This document shows, piece by piece, positions 1 through 11,720 of a stretch of 64,000 nt of DNA (position 1 is the first letter of the stretch; each line of letters opens with the position of its first letter). This DNA comes from Penelope pileata (taxonomy: Eukaryota > Chordata > Aves > Galliformes > Cracidae). The stretch is from NCBI GenBank assembly GCA_013396635.1, contig WBMW01004838.1, positions 1 through 64,000 of the forward strand, in the 5' to 3' direction. The translations under genes and the position numbers were made by a program. The notes below the pieces were generated by a model, which saw only the letters and a program-made list of their open reading frames with translations, was not told the origin of the DNA and made no database searches.

Positions 1-288
1 GAGGTGCGGGTCGGCCTCTTCTCTCCAGTGACAGCAATAGGACAAGAAGGAATGGCCTCAAGTTGCGCCAGGGGATGTTCAGGTTGGATATTAGGAAAAA
101 CTTCTTCTCCAGAAGAGTGGTCAGACACCGGAACAGGCTGCCCAGGGAGGTCGTAGAGTCACCGTCCCTGGAGGTGTTCAAGAAACGTGTGGAGATGTGG
201 CACTGAGGGACATGGTTTAGTGGTGGTAGGTGGACGATTGGAGTAGATGAGCTTAGAGGTCTTTTCCAACCTTAATGATTCATTGATT
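1..288 (+). mobile_element. CR1 non-LTR retrotransposon, 3' end
   Basis: This is the 3' tail of a CR1 element, cut by the window edge. It has the standard CR1 string of phrases: ggatattaggaaaaacttc, a stretch reading gaacaggctgcccagggagg, then tccctggaggtgttcaag, then ttccaacctt followed by degenerate ATTCATTGATTC terminal repeats. There is no coding capacity. The family is recognised by pattern, and the subfamily is not assigned. Confidence 0.9.
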
Positions 289-3200
289 CCTCATGATGTG
301 CACAGCCCTTGCAGTGCCACACGGCCTCCCAGAGTGCTGTGGTGGGGAGGGCTGTGGCAGGGGTGCCCATGATGCCAAACACCCTGCTACAACTCCAGAA
401 GGCAACTTGGGCTCAAGAAAGACAGCATCTGTTAAATCAGCACAGTTGCACCAAGGATCAGTGTGCTCTGCACATAACAACCATCTCCCCCTGCTCCGAA
501 ACTCCATCATGGGGCCAACATGCTCGTTAGGAAAGCAGTGTAAATGATTGTTCCATCCATTCATAGACACATAACATCCCCCAGCCAGGAGCACTGTCAC
601 TATTGCAAGCCCAGTCCAGTTCTAAAACAGCCCTGAAACTCACACGTCAATGGATGAAATGTTTGAATTGTGTCATGTGCTGCCTGCATCTGTATCCAGA
701 AGCAGGTGTTCAAACAAACTTTTTCACTCAGCGGGTTTGCTTGCTGCTTTTTCAGGCAATAAATAAAAAAATAAAATGCTAGAGACAAAATTGTTTTAAT
801 ACATTTGTATGTGTGCGAGGTGTCACAAAGGCAGTTTGCCTTAGGATACCCAGTGGTTCCTTCATTCTCAGCCATCAACCACTGGTGAGTCTCGAGGGCC
901 AATTTGGAACCGTTTCTTACCTGTGCTAAATTGCACTTTCTCAGCTGTTCTGGCCACTTGACCATGATGTTAGAAGGCAGAGGAAAGATGGCCAGATTTT
1001 AAGAAGTATCAATCACCCATGAATAAATCTGCCAAGGCATTCATCCCAAAGTGTGGTGCAGCCAGCCAGCCGTGTAAGTCATCCAATGCTCAGTGACAAA
1101 ACATGCTGTTAGTTTTACAACGTGTAGGAGACCACAAGCAGCTCACACCACCTGTAAATTCTTGGGCCCCTTTCTATCGCTCCTGCGCTCATCATTTTCC
1201 TGGTATTTTAGATCTGAGTGATAAACCACGTACCAACTCTGACCTACCAAAGGCCAAGACTTCATGAACTACTCGAAAAACAAACTGAATGAGAGCAATT
1301 CTCTGCAATGACACTGAAACTGCTGTAGCTCTGCAGGAACACTGTGGTGTAAATGACACGAGAACCTGTCCTGCTGCTGTAGGTGGTGGTGGGCACAGCA
1401 CAGCGGAAGCATAAGAGCTGTTCCAAGCAAACATGGGCCTGCCTGGTCCCGAAGGGCGTGCAGACAGCACTGCCTGGAGCTGTATGGAGCACTACAAAGT
1501 GGCAGAATGCAAGTTGGCTATTATCTGTGAAGTCACACAGTGACTTCCGTATTGTAATATATATTCTATACTATATATAACATGAATCATTACATGTCAG
1601 TGCATATATATATATACAGATACATACATACATGTGTGTATATATGTGGACTTGGGGTACCTTTCTCAATAAAGATTATATCTGCACGAGTTGATGATTT
1701 GATGTTACATTCCAAGTCATTAGGGAGCAGAATGCAAAAGCAGTAAGGTTGAGTAAGAAAAACAAATACGTAGGCTTAATGCTATAAAGAAAGAAACAAA
1801 AAGCTAGAAAATGGAAGTGATGCAGAATAGGAGGGAGATGCAGAATGACGGAAACTTGAACTTCATGCCTTGACACTCCAGTCCAAAGTTTTTGCTGCGT
1901 AGATGTAGAAGATCACTGCATTAATGACACCAGCATACCTAAAAGATTTTTCAAGAGGTGGTGCGTCAAGTCAGGCACTTGTATTTAAGCATACAAACAA
2001 TAAGTGTTTTTACAGCAGATCCCTTTGAAAGTTGTCTGCTTACATGTATGTGTATTTAGAAATCTACAACTATTACAGCTATTTGGTGTTCTTGCTGAGT
2101 TTTAGCACCACCTCCAATCAGCCCCACCTTTCAGCTTGGACTACTGTGCCAGCAAAGTGAGACACTCCATTATTTGTGATGGAGACAGCATGTATGTGAT
2201 ACACCCAGAGGCTCCAATGAGTCATTGCTACCTGGACATGTAGAAAAATGTGCTTAAACAGCAAATGGATTCTGCTGGTCCTACTTGCACAATTAGCCCC
2301 ACTGGAGTTGAGTGGAGAGGATAAGAATACACTGATACTGAGAACAGCTCAGCGCTCCCATCTGAACTATTTTCACACGTAGGCAGTAGAAATAAGTAAA
2401 TACAGATATTTTTATTTAGCTGAAACAGAGTAAATTTTTGTAGATGCTACCCTGTGTGGAATCGGTGGAGTTGGTTATCTTGAAGCAATAACAAGTGACG
2501 TGGGTATTGCATAAAATTCCACTTACTGTGGGAAAATATCAGTGTCATAAGTGGAAGATACTGCTTTAACCTTGCTTCACTGGTTCTGGGAAGGGCCAGT
2601 CCTGACATACCTGAGGCCACATCCTAAGTTCCTTGACCTTCTTTTACTTCAAAGAGTTACTGAGAGCAACTGTCCAGTAAGCTCTGCAAGCCTTGGTCTC
2701 TTTTTCCTCCCAAGGGAAACTCTGTGCAGAAGAGAAGGAAATGCAGTGATGTGGAGTTTCTTGCTCATGCCTCTTAGCAGAAGGTGGAGTTCTGCTTCTT
2801 AAGACATGGACCATGAAAGCTGTCTGGGTCTTAGGAAACTGTCTTTAAGCAAGTCAGTCTAAAGTAGATGTATGATTCCCTCCTGGTTTCTTAAACCAAG
2901 GCAGAGCTAAGGTCTGTTCTACAGCGCTGTATCCCAGCTCACCTCCTCTGGAACTGCATGCATTAGCAGAATGCAACTCCAGGGATGAAGAGATGACACA
3001 ATTGTATCTTCACACCAGTTTAGTAAACAGAGGGAAGCCCCTTTATACCTAATGCTAGGGCTAGGCATAATCTCTCTCTCTAGGTTTTGTAAAAGACTCT
3101 TTCTCAGTCCCAAAAGATGTACCCAAAAGCTCTGTTTCAGGATTAGGCTACTGGGTAGTGGGTCTTTAATAATTCATGGCACAACCTGAGGTGACTGTCT

Positions 3201-6200
3201 CTGTCTGTACCAGGGAGACAACTATGTTTTAACTTATAAACTGAATTCCTAAGACATGCGAAAATTCCCCTCAATGCCTTGTTAATTAGCTCATAGCAGT
3301 AGCTGCCATCCACCCCTGTTTCACATGCCATCTGCTGAGCTTATTTCATGTCATCCTCTCTCTGATACCCTCCTCGCGTGGAGAGGAACCAAATACATCT
3401 GAAATAGCTGAAACGTGCTGATAACTGATGGCAGCTGACATTCAAAGCGCAAATGTGATTATGACCTGGAATTTGGTTTTTGTTGTTGTTGCTTATGAAA
3501 ATCAGGTCTAGAATTCCAAACAAAGATTGAATCATCAAGGTAAGACAGAATGTGACTTCTGTGTTCCTAACTCCTACAGTTCTGCGTAGCGAGGACAAGT
3601 TTGCACGTGCAGGCCACTTATCTGGCTACGTATCTTTGTAGCATGATTGCTCTGCATCACCACTCCTGGGCAATGACTGCCTGGGAAGCGACAGCTTAGC
3701 CTGAGTGGCAGCACTCACAAAGTCTGTTTCTGAGGAAATGAAGGTCAGTCCTAGGAATTTCCACTTCCTCACTTCACTCAACCTCAAAAATCCCGAATCT
3801 TTAGTCTGAGCTCCTCTCTTAATGAGCAGAGAGGCTCACCAGCTGGCATCAGCAGCAGCACCTCTACAGCAACTGCAGACAGTCTGAGAAGTCATTAATA
3901 ACAAAGCTAAAGAGCTCCGACAACTTAAAGATATCTCTGTCGTGGGTAAGATATATCTTAAATACACTCAACTGGTGCCTAATTATGGGCAGATTTATAA
4001 TGCCCTGCAGCACATTCCATTTTAAAAGATAGATATGCCCCAACAAGTGTTTGGAGGGGCTGGGGAGAGCGGGGAGTGACTGACAGGAGGTTCTCAGTGC
4101 GAACCTGTGGCTAGTCAAGCCTGGGACTGCCTGTCAAGGGCTGTCATTCCCACGTACCTGAATACCAGCTGTGTTCCTTTTAGACATTCAGTGGAATACC
4201 ATGCTCCCAGTTTCTAGTAGGGTCAAAAAGAAAAAAAGAAAGTCTTTGAATTCAAGGGGAAAATGCATCCTAGGACTGCACAGTTCCTTCTGTACCATAC
4301 AAAAGTAAAGGGTGTGGTGAAGGATGTGTCAGCCTTGCCAAACCTGACTGACTACCCAGACAAAAAGTTTCAGGATGCCTTGCTGTTTTGCTTTAGGTGG
4401 AGGAGAACAACATGTGACATCTTTTTCCCACCAGGGTCTTACCATAACAACAGTGTGCACACAATATTTCTGTACAGCTCTTGATTTTGTGTTGCTGCAA
4501 GCAGAGAAACCTAACAGTGATAGTACAAGGTCACTTATTTAATGATGCATTATTTCTGTTCCTTTAAATCTCTCTTCACAGTGATGTTTCATCAACACCT
4601 GCTGACGTTTGCCAGAGCTTGAGAAGTTTATAGAAAGGTACTTAATAGTGCTGACAGCAATATGAGGCTATTTCTTAGTAGCTATTGTATAGCAGTGGGT
4701 CAAAAATCTTTTCAGCCACATGATATGCATGCAATATGCATTCATTTGTGAGGATTAATTATTTCAACAAAACATGAACTTTTGGCAGGGTGCATCCTCC
4801 CTCATTATTCAGCATGATATTTGGTGTTAGATACTACAGTGCAGCTGGGCCGCGTGCAGTAGCAGAGAAGAAATGGGACAGAAGCTCTCTAGGAAACTTC
4901 ACAGTCGCTTCACACCAGGGCTGCTCTAGTTTACACCCAGGTATCTGTGAGCCCAAGGGGATGAAGAGCATGATGATTTTATTGACACCCACCCTTTCTT
5001 CTGCTCATGCCTTCATTCTTGGAAATGGGAGCGAAGGGTCAAATGGGAGCTGCTACAGTAGCTCTGTGGACACACAGGGTTTCCCCTCATTAGCGTGAAT
5101 TTTCCATTAGCAAGGTTGCACATTATAACAGATGCTTGTCATCCCAGCATGTCAAACAACTGGGTAATGGCATTGGCTCGAGGCACTGATAGTCTTATTA
5201 AAATATTACCACCATAATTAAAAATACCCTGTAACTTGTACAAGGGAATACCAGATCCGAGCAGTTATAAAGGTCCTAAATATCTTTACCAACTTAATGG
5301 AGAAAAGTAGGGCTTTTTCAACAGATTTACATGCACATCTCTCCTATGCTGAAATTTTACAGTGTACAATGGCTTCAGGCTGTGGAGGATGATGGAGAAT
5401 TGGATCTAATATATATGAAAGAATGGCAGTTAGCTCAGTTTGCATTAGTTTTTGCAAGCAGACTTGTTGTTTCATGTTCAATTTGTGGGTCATACCAAAG
5501 CTATTTTGATAACAAACAGAAAAGGTAAAGATTTAGTTCTTCACTGTGCCAGAAGCTCTGCTTCTCCCAGCTGAGAAGTGGAGGTGTCAGCCTTACAAGA
5601 ATATTTTCTTCTCCAAATCCCCAAGGCTATGGAGTGTGATTTATCTCCTGGTAGAATTGGAAATCTCCTTACCAAGATTCCCACTCTACAAACTCCAGAT
5701 GTTATCACAGCACTGTGTGCTTTAGCAGAGCTTGCCCGTATAGCCAACCAGTATGTTGGGTATACAACCAAAGCAATCTCTGGCTACGCAGTGAGGGCAG
5801 CATTAACAATTGCTTTCTGCTGAGAAAGCCTTTACAAGCATGTAAAACTTGACTTAAGAAAGTTTCCTAGGAGTCTTCTTATTGCGATCATTTAACAGGG
5901 AATTTTGTTACTATAGAGTATGCATTACAAGGAAGGGAGAAAAGAGGCAGCCTCCTCCTGCCACAAACATCCCCTACTCTCTAAAGACAAATTTAGAAGC
6001 AAAAAGTGAAGCCAGTCTTTCTCTTCCATCCAGCTGAGTCATGTTAAACAGAAATGCAAAATGGGAAGCTCTTTTATTACAACTGTATTCTCTTCCATTA
6101 CAAAAGCACAAACATCACTATAACCCATTTTAAATTTGAGTAGTCAGCAGCAGAACCCGAATACCACGAGGCAGCCACTGGGAATTGTGAACCATCTGTG

Positions 6201-6903
6201 ATTACCACAGCTCTCAAGATGTGCAAATTTCACTCAGACTTGCAATGCAATGTTCTCTTCCTTCTCTGTCGTCAATTATTGCTCCTGTGTTGTTGCTCAG
6301 TGTTTAAGAGCTGGTGCACTTTGCTTCCTTTCCCCAAACACCTACACAAACTTTGTAGTTGAGAAAAATCATATTTCATTTAGTTTTCTGCCTTCTCATT
6401 CTCTACTCTGTGTAATTACAAAAGTCTGATAAAGAGACCAGGGGATTAGAGCCCTGATATAAAATGCTAAAGAGGCTACTTTGCATTAATGTTTTCTCCC
6501 CAGCTCTCCATGTGATTTAGACTTGTCTGTCAATATCTACAATGTCTTCTCTATGTAAGTAGCTCTGAATAAGACATGTAGGAAACAAAATTATTACTTC
6601 ATTTCTTTTTTTCTTCAGATCCACTTTTCTTTTAGGAAGACTTAGATCCCTTAGTCAGTTGTTTCCATAAAAATGCAAATCGTTTGCATGATTAGTGAGG
6701 CTGACATCAATACAAAAGACTTTGATGGGAAACAGGGAAGAAAAAGGATTATTTCATACTAACCTTGCTGCGACAGCTCTGAGATCTTATTTTCTGTGTG
6801 AATTCCTGGGATATCACCTCCAAATGACATTGTAGGAAACAAGATCTTCTTACAGTAACAGTGCCTCCTTGTGCGTGCATTTTGGCAATCTAAACATGCT
6901 GAA
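289..6903. other. Gene-free intergenic stretch
   Basis: I find no exon-like reading frame with credible splice sites, no RNA gene and no clear transposon here. Open frames are short (about 120 codons or fewer) and random in composition. Notable content is an AT/TA-rich microsatellite patch near 1548-1650. By synteny this lies between RIOK1 and DSP, so it may hold regulatory DNA that cannot be recognised without cross-species alignment. Confidence 0.6.
1548..1650. repeat. TA/CA-rich simple repeat patch
   Basis: A run of imperfect TA dinucleotides (tatatatatata near 1604) grades into a tacatacatacatgtgtgtatata tract. This is low-complexity sequence of microsatellite type with no coding potential. 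Confidence 0.7.
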
Positions 6904-6904
6904 G

Positions 6905-7250
6905 TATCATAGAATCATAGCATTGCCTGAGTTGTAAGGGACCCACAAGGATCTTCGAGTCCAACTCCTGGCTTCACAAAAGACCATCCAGAATTCAAAC
7001 CCAATATCTGACAGCATTGTCCAAACCCTCCTTGAACTCCAGCAGCTTGGGGCCATGACCACTGCTGTGGGGAGCCTGTTCCATGCCCACCACCCTCTGG
7101 TGAAGAACCTTCTCCTAACCCCCAACCTGACCTTCCCCTGACACAGCTCCATGCCATTCCCTTGGGCCCTGTCGCTGTCACCAGAGAGCAGAGATCAGCA
7201 CTGCCCCTCCGCTCCCCTCGTGAAGAAGCTGTAGACCGCCATGAGGTAGT
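6905..7250 (-). mobile_element. CR1 retrotransposon, 3' end, inverted
   Basis: Read on the minus strand this is a CR1 tail. The plus strand begins with atcatagaatcatagcattg, the inverted terminal repeat, and continues with gtccaactcctggcttcac, ccaccctctggtgaagaacc and ctgtcgctgtcaccagagag, which are the standard reverse-complement CR1 blocks. Apparent open frames over this element are CR1 sequence and not genes. Confidence 0.9.
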
Positions 7251-7940
7251 CTCAAAACAGCTGTAAGCAGATAGTGGAAGACCACGCTGTATTACACACT
7301 GTAGACACAATTTCCCTCAATGGAATCAGAAATTTCCCTTGTCCACACTACCCTGGTAAGTATAGTATGAGTTTAAATTGAGAATAAGTCCAGTCCTGCC
7401 AGTTGCATGCCAGGTACGTCCTCTCCTCCAGGACAGACTCTAGCCACATCCTTGAAAAAATGCCAGTTTTGTCTGTGAGAAAGCAATAAAACAATAATTA
7501 TGGACCGGGCAGCTGTTTATAACACCGTGCTTTCTTGTACTTCTGTAGCTAATGCACTCCTTTGATGCAGGCAAGAACAAGAGGTACCACGACCTGGATC
7601 TTCCAGGAGAGGCAGGAGCACCTGGAGCTTGCTCCACCTGCCTCTGGTGTATGGAAAGTGGTGCAATACCCTGTGCCTGAGGGGAGCTCCTCCGTGCTGG
7701 AGCTGGGCAGGAGGAGGAGGAGACTCTCATGTAACAGCCAGCACCTGGCTCAGTTATATTTTTCCTATCAAGTTTTGCCTGCTTCATCTCATCAGGCCAT
7801 AAAAGCTTTTCAGGGCTTCTGTTTACTGTGCAAACAATGGCCAGCACTGAGAAGTCCCTGCTGTCACTGGGACAACGCTAGGACTTCTAGTTGCTGAATA
7901 ACTTAAATGATAAATTCTCCCTGCCCAGTTTGAGCAAGAA
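7251..7940. other. Unassigned sequence between CR1 copies
   Basis: I recognise no exon or repeat in this stretch. Two overlapping open frames of 111 and 135 codons, on opposite strands, have no domain, no splice context and no protein-like composition. Confidence 0.5.
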
Positions 7941-9120
7941 ATCACAGAATGGTTTGGGTTGGAAGCAACCTTGGGAGGACTGTAGCTGAACTCCTGCTGA
8001 AAGCTCATTAGCTATGAGATCAGACCAGGTTGCTCAGGGCTTTGTCCAGCGAGGTCTTGAAAGCCTCCAAGGGTGGTGCCTGCACAACTTCACTGTGCAG
8101 CCTGTTCCACCACTTGTTGTCCTCATGGGGACAGGTTCCTCTTTATATCCCTTTTGAGCCTCTCTTGCCCATTGTCTGTTGTCCTCCCACCATGTACCAC
8201 TGTGAGGAGCTTTGGTAACTCCAATAACTGCCTCATAGGTAGTGGCAGGCTGCTCTTAACTCCCTGAAGTTGTCTCATCCCTAGCCTGGACAAGTCCTGG
8301 TCCCTCAGCCTTTCCTCACAGGGCTGATCTCCAAATCCCAGACATTTGGGAGGCTTAGCAGCAAATTTACTTAGTTCTTGCACCAGGGCTGAAATCTGGT
8401 GGCAATACTGTAAATGGGATCTAATTAATACTGCATAGAGGGGGATACTCACAATAATCACTCTTTTTCATACAGTAGCTGTGCTCCTGCTGATGTAGCC
8501 CAGGCTGCATCAGGCTCTTGACCTTCCTTGCTGCCAGAGCAAACTGCTGGCTTGTGTGTAGCTTACTGCTCATCAGCATCCCTAAGTCCTTTTTTTCAGA
8601 GTGGATCAGCAACTTGTGCTGTTGCGAAGAGCTGTTCCATCCTGGTAGCAAGACTTTGCATTTGTCCTTACCAAATTTTATAAGGTTCCTGTTGGACCAA
8701 TCCTCCAGCTGCTCAGCTGGAGGGCATCAGGTTCCTCTGGCAACAGGTTCCGCTGACTGGCAGCCCATGACGATTGCTCTTCCCAGTTTAGTGTCAGCTG
8801 CAGACCTGATGAGGGTGAGTTCTTGCTTCACCTGCATGTCACTGACAAAGATAGTAAACCAGATACAAGCCAGAATAGATCCTGAAGAGCAGTGCTTTTA
8901 AAAGCCTCCAAGTACGAGATGAATTCATTCACCTCAACAAACCAGACAATTTTTCACCCATCTACTAATCCATCTGTCCAGACCAGAATGTTCCAGCTAG
9001 GATACAAAGATGCTGTGGGAGATCATATCTAAAGCTAAGTTAAAGTCAAGGTAGATAGGAACTACTGCCCTTCCCTGATTACAAAAAAACAATCAGGTTG
9101 GTCAAGCATGAGAAATTCCC
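7941..9120 (-). mobile_element. Older CR1 copy, 3' UTR plus reverse-transcriptase region, inverted
   Basis: The plus strand starts with atcacagaatggtttgggtt, the inverted CR1 3' end, and runs back through typical inverted CR1 text: aggttgctcagggctttgtc, then ctgctggcttgtgtgtagct, then a caggttggtcaagcatgag phrase near 9092-9110. The last of these corresponds to the reverse-transcriptase part of CR1. It is diverged and has many stops. The element continues after an insertion, at about 9315. Confidence 0.8.
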
Positions 9121-9314
9121 ACGTGGTATTAGGGAAAATTAATTTATTGTAAGGATAAACACTGGAGTAGGTGTCCAGAGGGACTGTGGAGTCTCCACCT
9201 TGGAGATACTCAAACCCCAACTGGACAAGTCCCTGGGTAACCTGCTCTGCCTTGGACAGGGGTGGGACAAGAGACCTCTAGAGGTCCCACAAAGCCTGTG
9301 GTTCATGATATAAT
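9121..9314 (+). mobile_element. CR1 tail inserted in opposite orientation into an older CR1
   Basis: This is plus-strand CR1 3' UTR text (aaaattaatttattgtaagg, ctgtggagtctccaccttgg, caaccccaactggacaag-like, gacctctagaggtcccac). It ends in a degraded tail near ttcatgatataat. Both flanks read as one interrupted, minus-strand CR1, so this piece arrived later. The exact edges are uncertain by about 10 bases. Confidence 0.75.
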
Positions 9315-9360
9315 ATCAGTAGATCCATGGTGACTATACCCAATCACCCTCTTCTCATTC
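9315..9360 (-). mobile_element. Continuation of the older inverted CR1
   Basis: The text atccatggtgactataccc, followed by aatcaccctcttctcattca, matches the inverted CR1 segment that normally follows the ggttggtcaagcatgag block ending near 9110. The older element was therefore split by the 9121-9314 insertion. No clear CR1 homology is visible beyond 9360. Confidence 0.65.
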
Positions 9361-11254
9361 ATGCAACAAAGGTTTCACCACTGTCCCTCAGAGAGGTTGG
9401 ATAACAGCATGAACAATGTTCCTGCCATGGAATGTTGCTTATTCCAAAGAGCTTCTTCGCTAGTCAGCAGCATACACACGAGTTCTAGTGGGCTCAGTGA
9501 AGACTCCAATACTCTAGAAGAGCTGACCGTAATTTTCCCAGCAAGAATACTAATGAAATACTTTCCAAAGTATGTTTTTTTCCCTGTATTTTAGCATTTC
9601 TGAGGGAACAAATGGGACAACCTCACATTATCAGTGTAACAAGCAGAAAGAAAAGAAAAAGTTAAGTTCCTAGGAACAAAAGGAAAGCAAATTAATGCAC
9701 AATTTAAAATTCATGCTCATCACTTAGAACAACATATGCTGTAAAACCATCAGGCATCATCCTTAGCGTACTTGTACACTATCATTGCGGTTCACTCTGC
9801 TTCACTCCTGGGCCCCTGAGTGTCCATACCACATTCATGATGGCTTGCCCCAGGCTCCTACGCAGAGAAAGCCAACCAGCTCCCTCCCAGAGGGCACAAA
9901 ATTCCCAAGTCCTGGCTGGAAGGACACAAGACACCCTGCAACATGGTAGCTCAGATTTTTCTTCCCTAGGTGTTCAGGGTTTACTTCCTGAGCAGCCCAC
10001 CTGCTGATTGTGTAGGTTTGCTTTTTGACTTGCACTAAGATACTCATTTTGCTATACTGCTTCATCTAGAGTAGATGAACATTTTCCTACAGGGCAGCCA
10101 GGAGCTGTTAGAGCAGGTAGAGGGCCTACAGCACTGAATGGCTGAAATCATGCTGCCATTGCTACCCAAGCTGACTCCGTTGAAAGCAGCCCCGTGGAGT
10201 TTGCCCATGTTGCAGGTGCACCTTTGGTTACAGCGTGGGCATGCTATGCACAACAGATGATAATCACCAGAAGGACACAACATCAGCGGCCCTTCCTGCC
10301 ACCATCTCCCCACCCTCTGTAAGGATCTCGTGTCCATGGTGTGGATGCAGCTGCTGGAGTGGGTTCACTGGGAGCGTGGCAGGCCTGCACTGCCCTGCGT
10401 AGGTGCAGAGCCAGCCTTGAGGGCGTGTGGTGAGGCTGTTGAGTGCAGTTCCAGCAACAGCCCGTCTCCTCCAACACTGGTGGTGACGGCGTGCTTGCGT
10501 TGGCTGACTGGCTCCTTTTTAACCACTGCACCTATTAACTGTGCTCAGAGACAATTTTGTGGAGGAAAAACTGTTTCCTCAAGAATCGTCACGCCACTAG
10601 CAAAGATGGGAGTCACCCTGTAGCAGTGGCAGGAGGTTTCCCTGCAGTCTTCTATTATTAAACTTGATTTTCTGTATGTCCATGGAAGGCTGGGTCCCTC
10701 ACACGTAGAGATGCTGTCTTCTGTGGCATCAGTTCTGAGAGGTCTGTGGGATGCCCTGGCTTCAGATGATGACTGCAAGGCTTCAGCACTGCATGCAGAA
10801 CTGTCTTTGAAAAAATTCACAAGTCAGAGCTAGGGCCCACCCCATGCTGGCATCCGACGTTGCTGCAGTCTCCTTGCTAGCTTTGCACGTCCTCAAGAAG
10901 ATCAGGTTTTGCCTGTCAAATGGACTGATGGATTTGTTCCATACATACTACTATATATTTCATGCATAATAATAATAAAAACATCCTGCTCCACAAGGGC
11001 AGCCAAGTTAATTCATTCGTTCTTTGGTCTGCATTTCCTTCCCCATTCTCTCCTCTTTCTGCCGACTTTGACAAGTTTCCACCCAATTTACACCAACAGA
11101 TCGAAAAAAAAATCCATTTCTGCGTAATTTTTTTTAATGGGAATAGCCCATAAAGGTGCCTGTTCTGACATGTGTTGTAGGATTTTTGCACCAGCAAACA
11201 AGTTTTTATCTAGCAGGCAGAACTTATTCAAAAGGTATTACTTCTGCCGGGACT

Positions 11255-11720
11255 AGAGGCAGGAATGAGTCACGGCTGTTTAATACTCATGAAGTGCCCT
11301 GCCCCAAGGAGTGCCTCTGTTTTTCTCCCCTCCCTGTCTCGCGCTCTCTCTCTCAAGCCTTAATTGTCTTTAGTTATAACGCTTTTGAGAAATCGCTCTT
11401 AAAATTATGACTCCTGTTAAAGTTAATTAGACGTGAACCCCGGCCAGATGAGCAGGAATGGCTTCATAATTGTTACTCTAGTTTAAAACACTAGGAATCC
11501 CTGACCACAGGAAGTTCAAAGGACCAGCAGCAAAAGAAACAGATAACCTTCATTCTCAGGGAACACCAGCTTCACTCGGGATGCCAGCGGATTTATGACA
11601 TGAGCTTGGCTTTAATTACGGCCGGGGTGGGGCCTCTCCCATCGATAAACAATAAGGTTTCTTGCAGGCCTGAAAGTTTGCAACAGCACAAGGCGTTTAG
11701 GCCTGGGCATTATGGCAACA
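11255..11720. promoter_or_regulatory. Candidate intergenic enhancer (motif cluster)
   Basis: Within about 450 bases the sequence shows a perfect AP-1 site TGAGTCA (11266-11272), an AP-1-like TGACTCC (11408-11414), homeodomain cores (ttaattag, ttaattac), a GATA site AGATAA (11541-11546), an ETS-like aggaagt, and a combined FOX/SOX string TAAACAAT (11646-11653). The frames are non-coding. Motif clustering is what is seen. Enhancer function, perhaps for the neighbouring desmosomal gene DSP, is inference. Confidence 0.3.
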
